Positions 25,555-34,476 of a stretch of 54,904 nucleotides of DNA are shown here, in pieces; position 1 is the stretch's first letter, and every line of letters starts with the position of its first letter. The position numbers and the translations under genes were made by a program. The DNA lies in contig QCJH01000010.1 in the NCBI GenBank assembly GCA_003216155.1, positions 1-54,904 of the forward strand, read 5' to 3'. The notes below the pieces were generated by a model, which was not told where the DNA came from, did no database searches, and saw nothing but the letters and a program-made list of their open reading frames with translations. This stretch comes from Prochlorococcus sp. AG-409-A19 (GTDB taxonomy: Bacteria > Cyanobacteriota > Cyanobacteriia > PCC-6307 > Cyanobiaceae).

Positions 25555-28500
25555 ATGATGAATGATCGGGAGGCTGTTAATAACTTCAACGCAAATGACT
25601 ATCCACTAGGTCCTGGTATACGTTTAATAGAAGCAAGCGCTGGAACAGGTAAAACATTTGCATTGGCTCACCTTGTTCTAAGGCTAATCACCGAAAAAGC
25701 TGTCCCAATTAGTAATCTTCTAGTAGTCACTTTTACCGAAGCTGCTGCTGCAGAAATACGTTCGAGAATCTCAGAACGTATCGAATCAGCCTTAATTGGA
25801 CTTGATTCAATTAATCAAGATAAAAAGTACAACCCTCCTGATTCTCTTTTAGCGGAATGGTTAGAAAGAGTGAAAGGAAAAAACCATAAACTGCTTAAGT
25901 GGAAATGTCTACTCCTCGTAAGTCTAGAAGAAATTGACAGTTCAGATATAACAACGATACATGGGTTCTGTAGTCGCACTTTACGAAGAGAAGCTTTGGC
26001 AAATGGTTCTCCAATAGACCTAAAGATTGAAGGGGAAGATTATGAAATCTTCAGAGATATAGCTCATGAATATTGGCAGAATCAGATTCTTAGACTAGAG
26101 GCAGGCCAAATCCTGGGGATTGAAGATAGTGGATTGAATCTTGAAAGCTATGAACAAATGCTTTTAAAGGTAGATAGTAACCCTAGTTTAAAGATTAACA
26201 ACTCAGAGCAAAGTCTTGATGTAGACATTCCTCTCTACAAACAATTCGAAGGACTTCTTGAAAAGAAATGGGAGGTTTTCCTAGATAAATGGAAAGAAGA
26301 AGGCTTGCAGCTAGAGTTTGATCTTCGAAATTATGCAAAACAACTGAGATCTGTAGTAACTCTAGATACTAAACCTTTCAGTCCTAATCCAACCAAAGAT
26401 CGATATGAAATCATCAATCGTTGGATAGAAGAGTATGACTTTAAGCAAAACAAATTAAGCAATAGGAACATTCCCACATATGGATTAATTAGATCACAAC
26501 CAATTCTTAAAGACTATTTTCATCCTGAAATTTTTTACAAAGTTGCAAATCGCCTAGACGATAGTTCTCCCACCCTACCTAAACCTCATTTACAAAATGC
26601 TATTGCCGATCTTTGTGACGGGCCAGCAGAACAAATTTGGTACCATGCATTGTCATGGGGAACTCAAGCGCTTGCAAAACGCAGAAGTGAACTTAGTGTG
26701 ATCAGTTATGGGGGCTTACTTGAGGCACTAGATCCAGGAAATGAGAATAAAAGTAGTCATGAGGTTTACTCCTCAAGACCGGAACTAATTGCATCTCTTA
26801 GAAATAGATATAAAGTTGTATTAATTGACGAATTTCAAGATACAGATCCTATTCAATGGAGAATTCTTCATAAGGTTTTTGGAAATACTTCTAAGCACCT
26901 GCTAGTAATGATAGGTGACCCTAAGCAAGCTATTTATAGATTCAGAGGAAGTGACTTAAAAATATATATGAAAGCGAGAGAGAAAGCAGACAGGATAGAT
27001 ATCTTACAAGACAATTTTAGAACCTCCTCTAAATTAATGAACGGTTTAAACAAACTAATGGCATCTGGACTTTCCAGATCAAATCTGATAGTCACCCCAA
27101 TAATCCCTCGTATTAAAGAAAACAAGTTACATCTGGATCAAGGCGAGGAACCATTGCAACTATTAACTCTAGAGGAATACCAAGATAACGAGTCTGAAAA
27201 GGTAAATAACCTATGTTCCAAAAGTAAACTAGAAGAAATAATTCCTAGGGCAGTTGCAGAATCAGTACTAAATCTATTCCAAAAAAATAAGGAAGAGCTA
27301 ATACCATCAGATATATGTATACTGGTAAATAGGCATGATCAAGCAGAAAGAATAAGGAGTGGGCTAGCTAAAGTCGGACTGCCTACTCGCTTAATGAGCA
27401 AAGGCGATATTCTTGCAAGTGAAGCCGCCGAAATTCTCCAGAAATTCCTCAATTGTCTCGCCTACTCGAGTAATTCGAACAATTTAAGATTAATTGCATG
27501 CTCTGCACTAATGGAATGGAATATAAATGAAATCAGAGAATCTGAAACGAATGGAAACTTAAATAGACTTGCTGTTAAATTTCAAACCTTAGCTCAGTTA
27601 TTTACAGACTTAGGGGTAATCGGATGTCTAACAGACTTTCTTGAGGAGCAACAAGTAGCAGACCTTTCAAAGAGAGGAAGACTAATAAGTGATATCAAAC
27701 AATGTGCACAATTAGTACAAGAAGAAATCCACAATTCTGGCCTTGATGTTGTTAAAGCAGCTGAATGGCTATCAAATGAAAGACTCCGGCCAATTAAAAC
27801 CATTCCAGAAAATAGGAAAGCAAATAGTGATGACGCTGAAAATGCCATAGCCATTTTAACGATTCACAGAAGCAAAGGCCTGGAATTTAGAGTGGTAATT
27901 TGTCCTTATCTCTGGCAGGCTCCACCATTACCGAATGGACCTTTATGGAAATGTGAATCAAGCTCTTCTTGGTTCATTTCAATATGCAAGGGATGGGGAA
28001 AAGGGAAAAAGGCTTTAGAAACCTCATATAATTCGACTCTGGAGGAGGCAGAAAGAATTGCTTATGTAGCTTCAACTCGCGCTCGTGATCTATTAATACT
28101 CGTTTGGGGTAGAGGTATTAAGCAAGAAGGGAATCCACTTACTGGATGGTTATTTGGTCCAAAAGCAATCGACTACTCAATGGAAGAACTTTGTATGGGT
28201 AAAATGAGAAGTTGGTTAATTAATAACAATATACCTATAAGTATTCACCCTTTTATACCATCAGAGAGCTTGAAGCAGTGGCAATCACCAATACAAACCG
28301 GAAAGCTAGGGGTTGGTCCAATCCCAAATAGGAGATTAGATAAAACATGGGGTCGTAGTAGTTACTCATCCTGGATTACTGAATATGATCGTGAAGACAA
28401 CAGTTCGGATATAAATCCATATAGATTAAAAGGTGAGCATCAAAAGTATCAACTAAATCAGGAGAAAACTCATGCCGAGAAGGCCAACTGGAAGACAAAT

Positions 28501-29373
28501 GATGATTCAGAAAGATTTAATCAAGAGTTTTTGAGTAAAATTGGCCCATTAGTTCAATTTCCTAGAGGAACATCAGCTGGTAATTGTCTTCATCGGATTC
28601 TTGAGCAATTAGATTTTTGCAAGCCAATTAATGATACTAATACGGTTATTCAAATCAAAACCGAGCTTCGTAGGGCTGGTCTTGAACAAGGTCATTTAAA
28701 AGCCATACAAGACAGTCTTGCAAGACTACTAGAAGCCCCTTTAGGTTTGCACCTAAAGGGGCTTAGACTTAATCAGTTAGTAAAGAGAAGGCGTATTCAT
28801 GAGCTGAGTTTTGATTTACCTATTGCACATGATAGTAGGGCGTTGAATTCAATTGACATAGCAAGAATATTTGAGATCGATTCATCTGCTCGGTTTTCAT
28901 CAGAATACGCACAAAGAGTAAAGGAATTAAATATTCAAGGTCGTGGTTTCTTGTCAGGTTCAATAGACCTAGTTTTTACAGATGAAGAAGACCTGTCAAC
29001 TTCAAAGTGGTGGGTACTTGACTGGAAAAGTAACTGGATTGGTGACCTAGATGAAAACAATAATCAACTCTCTTCTGGCCCATTCCACTACCAATATGAT
29101 TCAATGGAGAAACAGATGTTGATTCATCATTATCCACTTCAAGCGCATCTTTATCTAGTTGCTCTTCATCGTTTTTTGCTATGGAGATTGCCTAATTATA
29201 ATCCAGAGAAGCACCTGGGAGGATATGCCTACATATTTCTCAGAGGTCTTCCAGACCTAAAAGCATTTTCCCATAAAGATTATAAAAATATAATCCCTGG
29301 GCAATTTATAGAGCGCGCCTCAATTAAAAGGATCCTTGCTTTTGATCATTTACTTAAAAAAGGAGGCCAATAA
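25555..29373 (+). CDS. recB: RecB, helicase-nuclease subunit of exonuclease V
   Basis: A 1272-residue product. N-terminal SF1 helicase with Walker A at residues 30-34 (ASAGTGKTFALAHL), motif Ia (VVTFTEAAAAEIRSRI), Walker B (VLIDEFQDTDPIQW), motif III (GDPKQAIYRFRGSD) and motif V/VI (TIHRSKGLEF, YVASTRARDLL). The C-terminal RecB nuclease carries the catalytic Asp and Lys in GSIDLVF...WWVLDWKSNW. Known role: unwinds and degrades double-strand ends with RecC/RecD. The end of the gene contains a perfect AGGAGG (29361-29366) that serves recD translation. Confidence 0.97.
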   Translation: MMNDREAVNNFNANDYPLGPGIRLIEASAGTGKTFALAHLVLRLITEKAVPISNLLVVTFTEAAAAEIRSRISERIESALIGLDSINQDKKYNPPDSLLAEWLERVKGKNHKLLKWKCLLLVSLEEIDSSDITTIHGFCSRTLRREALANGSPIDLKIEGEDYEIFRDIAHEYWQNQILRLEAGQILGIEDSGLNLESYEQMLLKVDSNPSLKINNSEQSLDVDIPLYKQFEGLLEKKWEVFLDKWKEEGLQLEFDLRNYAKQLRSVVTLDTKPFSPNPTKDRYEIINRWIEEYDFKQNKLSNRNIPTYGLIRSQPILKDYFHPEIFYKVANRLDDSSPTLPKPHLQNAIADLCDGPAEQIWYHALSWGTQALAKRRSELSVISYGGLLEALDPGNENKSSHEVYSSRPELIASLRNRYKVVLIDEFQDTDPIQWRILHKVFGNTSKHLLVMIGDPKQAIYRFRGSDLKIYMKAREKADRIDILQDNFRTSSKLMNGLNKLMASGLSRSNLIVTPIIPRIKENKLHLDQGEEPLQLLTLEEYQDNESEKVNNLCSKSKLEEIIPRAVAESVLNLFQKNKEELIPSDICILVNRHDQAERIRSGLAKVGLPTRLMSKGDILASEAAEILQKFLNCLAYSSNSNNLRLIACSALMEWNINEIRESETNGNLNRLAVKFQTLAQLFTDLGVIGCLTDFLEEQQVADLSKRGRLISDIKQCAQLVQEEIHNSGLDVVKAAEWLSNERLRPIKTIPENRKANSDDAENAIAILTIHRSKGLEFRVVICPYLWQAPPLPNGPLWKCESSSSWFISICKGWGKGKKALETSYNSTLEEAERIAYVASTRARDLLILVWGRGIKQEGNPLTGWLFGPKAIDYSMEELCMGKMRSWLINNNIPISIHPFIPSESLKQWQSPIQTGKLGVGPIPNRRLDKTWGRSSYSSWITEYDREDNSSDINPYRLKGEHQKYQLNQEKTHAEKANWKTNDDSERFNQEFLSKIGPLVQFPRGTSAGNCLHRILEQLDFCKPINDTNTVIQIKTELRRAGLEQGHLKAIQDSLARLLEAPLGLHLKGLRLNQLVKRRRIHELSFDLPIAHDSRALNSIDIARIFEIDSSARFSSEYAQRVKELNIQGRGFLSGSIDLVFTDEEDLSTSKWWVLDWKSNWIGDLDENNNQLSSGPFHYQYDSMEKQMLIHHYPLQAHLYLVALHRFLLWRLPNYNPEKHLGGYAYIFLRGLPDLKAFSHKDYKNIIPGQFIERASIKRILAFDHLLKKGGQ

Positions 29374-29378
29374 TTCCA

Positions 29379-31103
29379 TTGTTGTTACCAACCCCAAATT
29401 GGCCAGAAGGTCTATCAGAAGCTTTATACAAAGCATTAGTTAAACGTCTTCCTCCTCAAAAGAACTCGGAACATTTGGAGGACTTAGTTAAAGCATTGTT
29501 AGATGCTCTAGCTCATGGAGAACATGAGTTAATACTTTCAAAATCTTCTCAGCCTGCAGGTCTCAAAAATGAAGGATGGCCTGAAGCACATTATAAAGCT
29601 CTTTTATTAAGTGGTTGGGTTAATAGTAAAGATTCTCCAATGGTACTGAATGGAGACCATCTTGGTTGGCGTCGTTGGCATGGTGATATGGAAGCAGTAA
29701 CTACCGAACTTATAAATCGAGCTGAGCTGGTTCGTGAGTTATCTACCGATCAAATAAAAGAAGGACTTTTCGAGCCTCCAAAGAGACTTAACAAAGAACA
29801 ACAGGCAGCAGTAAAAGCAATTGAAACCAAGGGAATAGTTTTAATTAGTGGAGGTCCTGGAACAGGGAAAACAAGCACAATTGTAGAAATGCTAGTTAGA
29901 GCAAAGCTGCTATCCCCAAATCTCAAGATCGGATTAGCTGCTCCAACCGGAAAAGCCGCCAGAAAGCTCAAGGATGCTTTGCAAAAAACTGTTGAAGAAA
30001 ACAATACTCCAAGTAAATACAAATTAGCAGGATTGTCCTGCAACACTATCCATAAATGGCTACAAGCAAGAAGTCAAGGTTTTGGGAAAAACAAACAAAA
30101 CCCTATAGATCTTGATCTTTTTGTAATAGATGAAATGTCAATGGTTGATCTATCTTTAATGAAGGCATTGCTTAATGCAATACCTAAAACGACTCAACTT
30201 ATCCTTGTAGGAGACCCAAACCAACTACCTCCTATTGGTAGTGGAGCGGTATGGAATCATCTCCAAAGTCCAAGAGTAAAAAATTATCTACAAAATAATT
30301 CTATAGACCTCAATCAGGTCTATAGAAATAGGGGTGCAATAGCATCACTTAGCAAAACGCTACGCGAAAAAGGAATTAGCTCCTTCTGGCAAGGATTATC
30401 TAATGTGGATGATTCCGAAAATATGAAGCTTTATATGTTTAGAGGCAATGAGCTACCAGAGTTAGTAATCAAAAGACTAAATCAGCAAAAGATAAGACTT
30501 GAACAACTCACTAAAAATGTAATAACACATCTTCCTAACGACTTTTCTAGTTCATTTATTGAAGACAACAACCTATCTTCTTCAGTTACACTATTAATTA
30601 AACAACTAAATAGTTTGTTAGTACTTTGCCCAAAACATCATGGCAAATGGGGAGTAAATGAAGTACATAAGTTTTTTCTTGGAAGAAATTTCCAGTTAGG
30701 TATTGAAGCTTGGCCTCAAGGTACTCCTGTTATGTGTGGCGAAAATCAACCTGAGCTTAGCCTTGCCAATGGAGATATTGGTCTTGTTATAGGCAACAAA
30801 GATAAGCGAAGAATACTTTTCAGGATCATCTCTGAAGAAGGTTCAATGAAAACAACTCTTATTCATCCAGCACGCTTAAGAGCTATCAATCCCGCAATGG
30901 CACTAACTATTCATAAAGCTCAAGGAAGCGAATCAAATGAAGTAATCCTTCTCTGGCCAGAGGTGCCAGAATTTAAGTCAGACACTCAAACTACAAAAAA
31001 TAGCTACAAGAGCCGTCTGTTATATACGGCAATAACACGTGCAAGTAGAAATTTAAATCTGATCTCCTCAAAAGACTCACAGAAAGACCTAGAGGTCAAT
31101 TGA
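29379..31103 (+). CDS. recD: RecD, 5'-3' helicase subunit of exonuclease V
   Basis: A 574-residue product. Walker A GGPGTGKTST (about residues 157-166), then APTGKAARKL, Walker B FVIDEMSMVDLSLM, VGDPNQLPPIGSGAVW, and a C-terminal TIHKAQGSE plus YTAITRASRNL. It begins with TTG at 29379, 5 bases after recB, using an AGGAGG inside the recB end, so recB and recD are translationally linked. Likely product: the fast motor of RecBCD. Confidence 0.96.
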   Translation: MLLPTPNWPEGLSEALYKALVKRLPPQKNSEHLEDLVKALLDALAHGEHELILSKSSQPAGLKNEGWPEAHYKALLLSGWVNSKDSPMVLNGDHLGWRRWHGDMEAVTTELINRAELVRELSTDQIKEGLFEPPKRLNKEQQAAVKAIETKGIVLISGGPGTGKTSTIVEMLVRAKLLSPNLKIGLAAPTGKAARKLKDALQKTVEENNTPSKYKLAGLSCNTIHKWLQARSQGFGKNKQNPIDLDLFVIDEMSMVDLSLMKALLNAIPKTTQLILVGDPNQLPPIGSGAVWNHLQSPRVKNYLQNNSIDLNQVYRNRGAIASLSKTLREKGISSFWQGLSNVDDSENMKLYMFRGNELPELVIKRLNQQKIRLEQLTKNVITHLPNDFSSSFIEDNNLSSSVTLLIKQLNSLLVLCPKHHGKWGVNEVHKFFLGRNFQLGIEAWPQGTPVMCGENQPELSLANGDIGLVIGNKDKRRILFRIISEEGSMKTTLIHPARLRAINPAMALTIHKAQGSESNEVILLWPEVPEFKSDTQTTKNSYKSRLLYTAITRASRNLNLISSKDSQKDLEVN

Positions 31104-31203
31104 GAATAATTATGCTTAACAAGAACAATTTCAACTATCTTGCATGAACACTCCCAAAGTGAAAACGTCCGAATGATAAGTTAACAGTACAACCTTTGAA
31201 ATA

Positions 31204-31274
31204 AAGGCAAGGCAACACAGCACGGTTATATGCCGAAAGGACGTTGCTGGCCTGATTTGAAGGAACAATCAGGC
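31204..31274 (+). promoter_or_regulatory. possible structured mRNA leader of the DEAD-box helicase gene
   Basis: The region before the helicase can pair: GCCTGATT (31250-31257) with AATCAGGC (31267-31274) forms an 8-bp stem with a 9-base loop. GCAAC (31212-31216) can pair with GTTGC (31243-31247), enclosing a CGG/CCG mini-stem. The second stem lies about 15 bases before the ATG. No terminator-like T-run. Cold-inducible helicase mRNAs often have such leaders; its function here is inferred only. Confidence 0.4.
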
Positions 31275-31289
31275 AAATGCCTTCTATAG

Positions 31290-33119
31290 ATGACTAATAC
31301 AGATGTGAAAGAGGACTTTGCTTGCTCAACCGATCCAGAAGACTCTCAAAATCAAAAAGACAAAAAGACAGCACTGAAAAAAAAGCTGGTGGAAACACCA
31401 GATGAATCTCCTCAAGTTAATGAAGCAATAGCTTCTAACCCAGATCCCAAAACGTCATTAATCGAGTCAGGCTTTGGAGGATTTGGATTCAGTGACCCAC
31501 TAATCAATACGCTCAACGATAAAGGGTACAAACAGCCATCCCCAATACAAAAAGCTGCTTTCCCAGAACTAATGCTAGGGAGAGACCTCGTCGGACAAGC
31601 TCAAACTGGTACAGGCAAAACAGCAGCTTTTGCTTTACCGCTAATTGAACGAATTCAAACTGATTCAGAAAAGCCACAGGCTTTAGTTCTAGCCCCTACT
31701 CGAGAACTAGCTATGCAAGTAGCAGAATCATTCAAAGCATATTCATCTGGTCATCCTCATATAAAAGTACTTGCCGTTTATGGAGGAGCCGACTTTCGTG
31801 CACAGATCCATTCTCTTAAAAGAGGGGTAGAAGTAGTGGTTGGCACTCCAGGGCGAGTGATGGATCACATGAGACAACGAACGCTTGATACATCAGAATT
31901 ACGTTGCCTAGTCCTAGACGAAGCTGATGAGATGCTCCGAATGGGCTTCATCGATGACGTCGAATGGATTCTTGAACAATTGCCAGAGAAAAGGCAAATG
32001 GTGCTTTTCTCAGCAACAATGCCATCAGAAATTCGCAGACTTTCTAAACGATATCTAACAGATCCTGCAGAAATTACTATTAAGGCTAGAGAAAAGGAAG
32101 CTTGCCTAATACGTCAACGCTTCATAACTCTTCAGAATAGCTACAAGATTGAAGTGCTTAAAAGAGTGCTAGAAGCAGTAACTGGTGAGGGAGTGATAAT
32201 TTTTGCTCGAACCAAAGTAATCACTTTGACTGTCGCAGAAGCACTAGAAGCCGCAGGCCACGATGTAGCAGTTCTAAATGGTGATGTACCTCAGAATCAA
32301 AGAGAAAGAACCGTCGAAAGGTTGAGAAAAGGAACAGTAAACATTCTTGTAGCAACTGATGTAGCTGCCAGAGGGTTAGATGTCGAAAGAATTGGGCTAG
32401 TTATTAATTACGATATGCCTTTCGACAGTGAGGCTTATGTTCATCGTATTGGCCGAACAGGGAGAGCAGGAAGAAATGGAGATGCTATTTTATTTGTAAA
32501 TCCTAGAGAAAAGAGATTTATTAGCAACCTTGAACGTGCCGTAAAGCAACCCATTTCAGCAATGGATATACCTAGTAACGACACTATAAATAAAAGTCGG
32601 CTTGAAAGACTTAACAATAAACTCAAAACCGCAGTTCTTTCAGAAAATAATTCTTCAGAAGAAGATGATTTACTTAAAGAAATTCTCAATGGGGCAGTGA
32701 AAGAACTGGACTTAAGCTTAGACAAACTAGCTTTAGCTGCGCTCAAGCTAGCAATTGGACCAGAACCATTTCTCATGAAACAAGATGAGGATTGGATTCA
32801 CAGAGCAAATAAAAGGAAAGAGCGTAGAGAAGAATATGGAGTCTCAGGAGGTCGTCGACCTGAAAGGACTTCTAGACCACCAGAAGATCACATGGAACGT
32901 TTCCGCGTAGAGGTCGGATACCGCGACAAAGTCAAACCAGGCAATTTAGTTGGGGCGATTGCAAATGAATCAGGACTTAAAGGTAAATTAATTGGAAGAA
33001 TTCAAATATTTGATACTTACAGCCTTGTTGATCTGCCTAAAGGGATGCCAGAAGAAATATTCAGAAACTTAAAGCGGCTAAAAGTAATGAACAAAGAATT
33101 AAATATTCGAAGAGCTTAA
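31290..33119 (+). CDS. deaD: DEAD-box RNA helicase (DeaD/CsdA type)
   Basis: A 609-residue product. Acidic N-terminal extension of ~55 residues, then a Q motif (GYKQPSPIQKAAFP), GQAQTGTGKTAAF, VLDEADEML, SATMP, and in the second domain ATDVAARGLDVE and YVHRIGRTGRAG. The C-terminal ~90 residues form a DbpA/CsdA-type RNA-binding fold (GNLVGAIANESGLKGK, LIGRIQIFDTYSLVDLP). It remodels structured RNA and assists ribosome assembly and cold growth. It ends in TAATG overlap with the next small gene. Confidence 0.95.
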   Translation: MTNTDVKEDFACSTDPEDSQNQKDKKTALKKKLVETPDESPQVNEAIASNPDPKTSLIESGFGGFGFSDPLINTLNDKGYKQPSPIQKAAFPELMLGRDLVGQAQTGTGKTAAFALPLIERIQTDSEKPQALVLAPTRELAMQVAESFKAYSSGHPHIKVLAVYGGADFRAQIHSLKRGVEVVVGTPGRVMDHMRQRTLDTSELRCLVLDEADEMLRMGFIDDVEWILEQLPEKRQMVLFSATMPSEIRRLSKRYLTDPAEITIKAREKEACLIRQRFITLQNSYKIEVLKRVLEAVTGEGVIIFARTKVITLTVAEALEAAGHDVAVLNGDVPQNQRERTVERLRKGTVNILVATDVAARGLDVERIGLVINYDMPFDSEAYVHRIGRTGRAGRNGDAILFVNPREKRFISNLERAVKQPISAMDIPSNDTINKSRLERLNNKLKTAVLSENNSSEEDDLLKEILNGAVKELDLSLDKLALAALKLAIGPEPFLMKQDEDWIHRANKRKERREEYGVSGGRRPERTSRPPEDHMERFRVEVGYRDKVKPGNLVGAIANESGLKGKLIGRIQIFDTYSLVDLPKGMPEEIFRNLKRLKVMNKELNIRRA

Positions 33120-33418
33120 TGTCTGTAAAAACAAAACCAAATCTACTGGAATGCCTTTTCTTACTCAGCTTTATCTCAATGAGTTTAAACCTTATATCTA
33201 AACCAACAAGATCGGAAGAATTAAATCAATGGAATATACTTAATGAGATATGTCTTGCAAGCTTTAACTCTGCAATGAAAGCCGCAGGAGAAAAGCCACC
33301 TAAAGGAATGGGTAATTTTACATGTAATTGCTTCCTAAAAGAAATTGGCAATGGACTAAGTATCGATAAAGCAAAAGAAAAATGCAAACAGCTGGCTTCT
33401 AAAAATTATAGTCTATAA
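33119..33418 (+). CDS. small exported Cys-containing protein
   Basis: A 99-residue product starting ATG at the TAATG junction with deaD, so probably translated from the same mRNA. Hydrophobic region at about residues 11-26 (LFLLSFISMSLNLIS) is a likely signal. After it come ICLASFNSAMKAAGE, FTCNCFLKE and EKCKQLA, four Cys in all. The spacing resembles small periplasmic disulfide-bonded proteins. Family not recognised. Confidence 0.6.
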   Translation: MSVKTKPNLLECLFLLSFISMSLNLISKPTRSEELNQWNILNEICLASFNSAMKAAGEKPPKGMGNFTCNCFLKEIGNGLSIDKAKEKCKQLASKNYSL

Positions 33419-33517
33419 AATATGAACTATATTTGGATGCAAGAAAAGCAATTAATTCAAAATACATTTTTTTAAGCCAAGTAATTTTTTCTTAAAGCCA
33501 ACCGAAACCCCCATCTC

Positions 33518-33754
33518 TCAAAAGCCACGATGTATGAGACTTACAAAGCTAAGCTCCAAACCATGGAGTGCATACAAATACAAAAAATTCTTGAGGTCTT
33601 TATCGTTTTTTTTTGCCTTTGTAAATGCATCGATGTAGTTTAGGAAGGCATCAGCTCCAGCTAACAGTCTCCAAACGGCTCGCTCCCAAGGCTTCAGCTT
33701 TCCTGCTCCAGCACTCAAGGACTTTCCTTTTCGGACCAAGGCTTCACTGATCAA
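33518..33754 (-). CDS. possible small helical protein antisense to the RRM leader
   Basis: A minus-strand frame open from about 33808 to the stop at 33518, with a TTG start at 33754 as a reasonable choice. The product looks protein-like: KLKPWERAVWRLLAGADAFL, LKNFLYLYALHGLELSFVSL. It is Trp/Leu-rich and mostly helical. It lies in the 5' region of the RRM gene, in the opposite direction, with only 21 bases between its TTG and the RRM ATG. No ATG exists. It may be real or an accidental long frame. Confidence 0.45.
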   Translation of the reverse strand: MISEALVRKGKSLSAGAGKLKPWERAVWRLLAGADAFLNYIDAFTKAKKNDKDLKNFLYLYALHGLELSFVSLIHRGF

Positions 33755-33775
33755 ATCCCATCGGTCCCTAAGGAA

Positions 33776-34087
33776 ATGACCATTTACATAGGCAATTTGT
33801 CCTTTCAAGCAGAGCAGGAAGACTTGCTCGATCTATTTAGCCAATATGGCCAGGTGAAACAGTGCAGTCTTCCTCTGGATAGAGAAACAGGTCGCAAGAG
33901 AGGATTTGCATTTGTAGAAATGGACAACGACGAAAGCGAGCAAAAAGCAATCGACGATCTTCAAGATGTCGAATGGATGGGACGAATGATTAGAGTAAAC
34001 AAGGCAACCCCACGCGAACGCTCTGGAGGAGGAGGAGGAGGTCGTGGAGGCTATGGCGGTGGTGGTGGTGGTGGTAACCGTTGGTAA
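33776..34087 (+). CDS. cyanobacterial RRM RNA-binding protein (Rbp type)
   Basis: A 103-residue product. Single RRM: RNP2 IYIGNLSF and RNP1 RKRGFAFVEM, followed by a Gly-rich tail (SGGGGGGRGGYGGG...NRW). This is the cold-inducible Rbp class of cyanobacteria, which bind single-stranded RNA. The ATG is at 33776. It is followed by a very strong hairpin terminator (34104-34142), fitting a highly expressed monocistronic gene. RNA targets unknown. Confidence 0.95.
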   Translation: MTIYIGNLSFQAEQEDLLDLFSQYGQVKQCSLPLDRETGRKRGFAFVEMDNDESEQKAIDDLQDVEWMGRMIRVNKATPRERSGGGGGGRGGYGGGGGGGNRW

Positions 34088-34103
34088 TAAATTCTCTCCT
34101 CAT

Positions 34104-34142
34104 TCAAATAAGGGCCCCCAAAAAATGGGGGCCCTTATTTGA
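34104..34142. terminator. strong bidirectional intrinsic terminator
   Basis: A 17-bp perfect stem: CAAATAAGGGCCCCCA (34105-34120) is the exact reverse complement of 34126-34141, with loop AAAAA; the outer T-A pair adds one more. A/T runs outside the G/C core give it T-rich ends in both directions, so it can stop the RRM gene (+) and the small basic gene (-) that converge here. Confidence 0.92.
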
Positions 34143-34152
34143 TTTGAATAGA

Positions 34153-34344
34153 TCAATTAAGGTCCAAAAAATCCATTAGAAGATCTTTTTGAAAAGCCTT
34201 CTGACGAAGTGATTGGGTTTGCTCAGCCTTTTTTCCTAAGTGACTCAAATCGGCTGCCTCAATGGGCAAAGCACTACGTAATGATCGTCTTCGTTTCTTT
34301 GCTGTAAAGCGATGAGATCGATTGAATGATCTGGAACGTGTCAT
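34153..34344 (-). CDS. small basic protein, unknown
   Basis: A 63-residue product from the ATG at 34344; a TTG codon lies just upstream. Very basic first half (TRSRSFNRSHRFTAKKRRRSLRSAL), then a polar second half ending in LLMDFLDLN. The N-terminal Arg/Ser/Lys content suggests nucleic-acid contact. It faces the RRM gene across the bidirectional terminator. No family recognised. Confidence 0.55.
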   Translation of the reverse strand: MTRSRSFNRSHRFTAKKRRRSLRSALPIEAADLSHLGKKAEQTQSLRQKAFQKDLLMDFLDLN

Positions 34345-34476
34345 CAAATCTCCAAGGAGATACTTAATGTTCTAGTAGTAAAAGGGGTCCACTACAAGTG
34401 AATTGAAGTTAGATCACAACTTCAAAAAAGCATTGTCACCAAAGCCATTTGAATCAAAAAGCCTAATAATTCTAAA

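Noticed and set aside
33776..34087. Antisense long frames inside RRM, clpC, recB and other large genes
   Set aside because: These follow from the sense codon usage; none has motifs, starts and neighbours consistent with a gene.
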